DNA of 43,441 bases, from the NCBI GenBank assembly GCA_964398855.1, contig CAYNOQ010000012.1:1-43441 (forward strand), in the 5' to 3' direction. This DNA is from Mariniphaga sp964398855 (GTDB lineage: Bacteria > Bacteroidota > Bacteroidia > Bacteroidales > Prolixibacteraceae). Below are positions 42,296 to 43,441 of this stretch, one piece after another (the stretch's first letter is position 1; each line of letters opens with the position of its first letter). The position numbers were made by a program, and so were the translations under genes. Below the pieces are notes generated by a model. The model saw only the letters and a list, made by a program, of their open reading frames with translations. It was not told the DNA's origin and did no database searches.

Positions 42296-43441
42296 TTTCA
42301 GCTAATTTCGTTTTCCATTTTTCCAATTCTTCATGCTCGCGTTCCCACTTCTCCATTGCGTCAGACAGCAATTGCTTGCATTCATCATAACGAACGAATA
42401 TTTCAGGATTCAACTCATCCCCCGGTGCCGACAATGTCTCATCCATCCGGTTGATTTCCTTTTCCAACGCACCAATGGTCTCCTCGGTTTCTGCCACCAA
42501 CCTCTCAAATCTTGATATGTTGCGGTTAATCTCCTTCCGCTCTTCAAAAGTAAAGTTTTTCTTTTCAGAAACCGGACTAACAACACGCTCTTTCCCGGAA
42601 CTGCTACTTGCCTGAGACGTTTCCAACGCTTTCAGACTTTCTAACTTTCTTCGCTGAAGAAATTCATAAATACCTCCAAGGTGCTGTTTGATCTTTTTAT
42701 TCCGAAATTCATAGACGCAGTCCACCATGCCGTCTAAAAACTCCCTGTCGTGAGAGACAACAATCACGGTTCCGGTAAATTGAATCAGCGCCTCTTTAAG
42801 AATCTCTTTAGACTGCATATCCAGGTGGTTTGTAGGCTCGTCCAGAACAAGAAAGTTGACCGGTTCCAGCATCAGCCGGATCATTGCCAGTCGCGATTTT
42901 TCACCGCCGCTCAACACTTTCACCTTTTTATCGGTATCGTCTCCGGAAAAAAGAAAAGCTCCCAGAATATCACGGATTTTTGTGCGCACTTCACCCACAG
43001 CAATTTCATCAATAGTTTCATAAACCGTCAGCTCCCCATTGAGCAGCTGTGCCTGATTCTGAGCAAAATAACCGATTTTCACATTGTGCCCAAGCTGCAC
43101 ATTACCTTCATGTTCAAGCTGATTCAGCAGAATTTTCACCAAAGTGGTTTTTCCTTCGCCGTTTCGCCCCACAAAAGCCACTTTATCACCGTTTTCAACT
43201 TTTAAGTCAACAGCATTCAAAACCAAATGGTCGCCATATCGCTTCGTTATATTTTCAGCTTCAACCACCACCCTGCCCGAGCGTGGCGCCGGCGGAAATT
43301 TGAGATTTAGCTCTGCCCTGTCCACCTCATCTACTTCAATGCGCACTAATTTTTCGAGCTGCTTGATGCGGGACTGAACCTGAATCGCTTTTGTGGCTTT
43401 ATACCTGAAACGCTCAATAAACTTTTCAGTGTCTTCAATCA
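42288..43441 (-). CDS. ABC-F family ATPase (5' part beyond the window)
   Basis: The frame stays open to the right edge, so a GTG at 43346 is internal and not a start. The visible part begins in the inter-domain linker (EKFIERFRYKATKAIQVQSR on the minus strand, typical of ABC-F). It continues with the second ABC domain: Walker A VGRNGEGKTT, signature LSGGEKSR and Walker B FLVLDEPTNHLD. A C-terminal coiled coil (about bases 42300-42600) follows. Members bind the ribosomal E site and regulate translation or confer antibiotic protection; the housekeeping form is most likely. It overlaps rlmB by 8 bases. Confidence 0.93.
   Translation of the reverse strand, partial: IEDTEKFIERFRYKATKAIQVQSRIKQLEKLVRIEVDEVDRAELNLKFPPAPRSGRVVVEAENITKRYGDHLVLNAVDLKVENGDKVAFVGRNGEGKTTLVKILLNQLEHEGNVQLGHNVKIGYFAQNQAQLLNGELTVYETIDEIAVGEVRTKIRDILGAFLFSGDDTDKKVKVLSGGEKSRLAMIRLMLEPVNFLVLDEPTNHLDMQSKEILKEALIQFTGTVIVVSHDREFLDGMVDCVYEFRNKKIKQHLGGIYEFLQRRKLESLKALETSQASSSSGKERVVSPVSEKKNFTFEERKEINRNISRFERLVAETEETIGALEKEINRMDETLSAPGDELNPEIFVRYDECKQLLSDAMEKWEREHEELEKWKTKLAENE

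Noticed and set aside
1..43441. CRISPR arrays, tRNA or rRNA genes, insertion sequences, prophage genes.
   Set aside because: I looked for regularly spaced repeats, tRNA-like cloverleafs and transposase or integrase motifs and found none that I could support.

Overview
The window looks like chromosomal DNA of a Bacteroidota bacterium, probably a polysaccharide-degrading member of the Bacteroidales/Marinilabiliales. The evidence is a secreted protein with a type IX secretion (T9SS) C-terminal sorting domain, lipoproteins with Bacteroidota-style lipoboxes, DUF1080 and DUF6807 proteins, A-rich start regions without clear Shine-Dalgarno sites, and several promoters of the Bacteroidota form TTTG-N19-21-TAnnTTTG. 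I saw no tRNA, rRNA, CRISPR array, transposase or phage gene. Genus and species cannot be read from the sequence.

Layout. 1-3.7 kb: the 3' part of a giant T9SS surface protein. 3.7-11.4 kb: accessory carbohydrate genes, namely a GH43 enzyme, an NlpE/META lipoprotein, a dispersed three-hairpin repeat, a GH78 alpha-L-rhamnosidase lipoprotein and an upstream two-domain esterase (CE15-like plus a second alpha/beta hydrolase). 11.5-14.8 kb: the YchF ATPase, then an ECF sigma factor, a putative membrane anti-sigma factor and a Spy/CpxP-like periplasmic protein, then a small DUF4870 membrane protein. 14.8-22.9 kb: branched-chain amino acid synthesis (leuA-leuC-leuD-cimA-like-leuB, a terminator, then ilvA from its own promoter). 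22.9-24.1 kb: an acyltransferase and a B3/4-domain protein that overlap by one base. 24.3-31.2 kb: a CE7 esterase, then an operon of a DUF1080 protein, a Gfo/Idh oxidoreductase and a DUF6807 protein, divergent from a sodium:solute symporter. 31.2-36.1 kb: the core rimP-nusA-infB operon. 36.2-43.4 kb: a large membrane-anchored beta-propeller protein, an L-rhamnose mutarotase-like protein, a YbdG-type MscS channel, an Lrp regulator, RlmB and a truncated ABC-F ATPase.

Main discoveries. (1) The leu operon is preceded by what looks like a complete ribosome-mediated transcription attenuator: a 23-residue leader peptide with 13 Leu/Ile/Val residues, three mutually exclusive pairings and a terminator ending in nine T. 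(2) The second LeuA-like enzyme of the operon resembles Leptospira-type citramalate synthase. The operon would then serve both leucine and isoleucine, which fits the mixed Leu/Ile codons of the leader, while a threonine deaminase next door gives a second isoleucine route. (3) The DUF1080-Gfo/Idh-DUF6807 operon has the make-up of an oxidative 3-keto-glycoside cleavage pathway. It has a recognisable promoter with a hyphenated palindrome at the predicted transcription start, and a sugar-type symporter lies divergently beside it.
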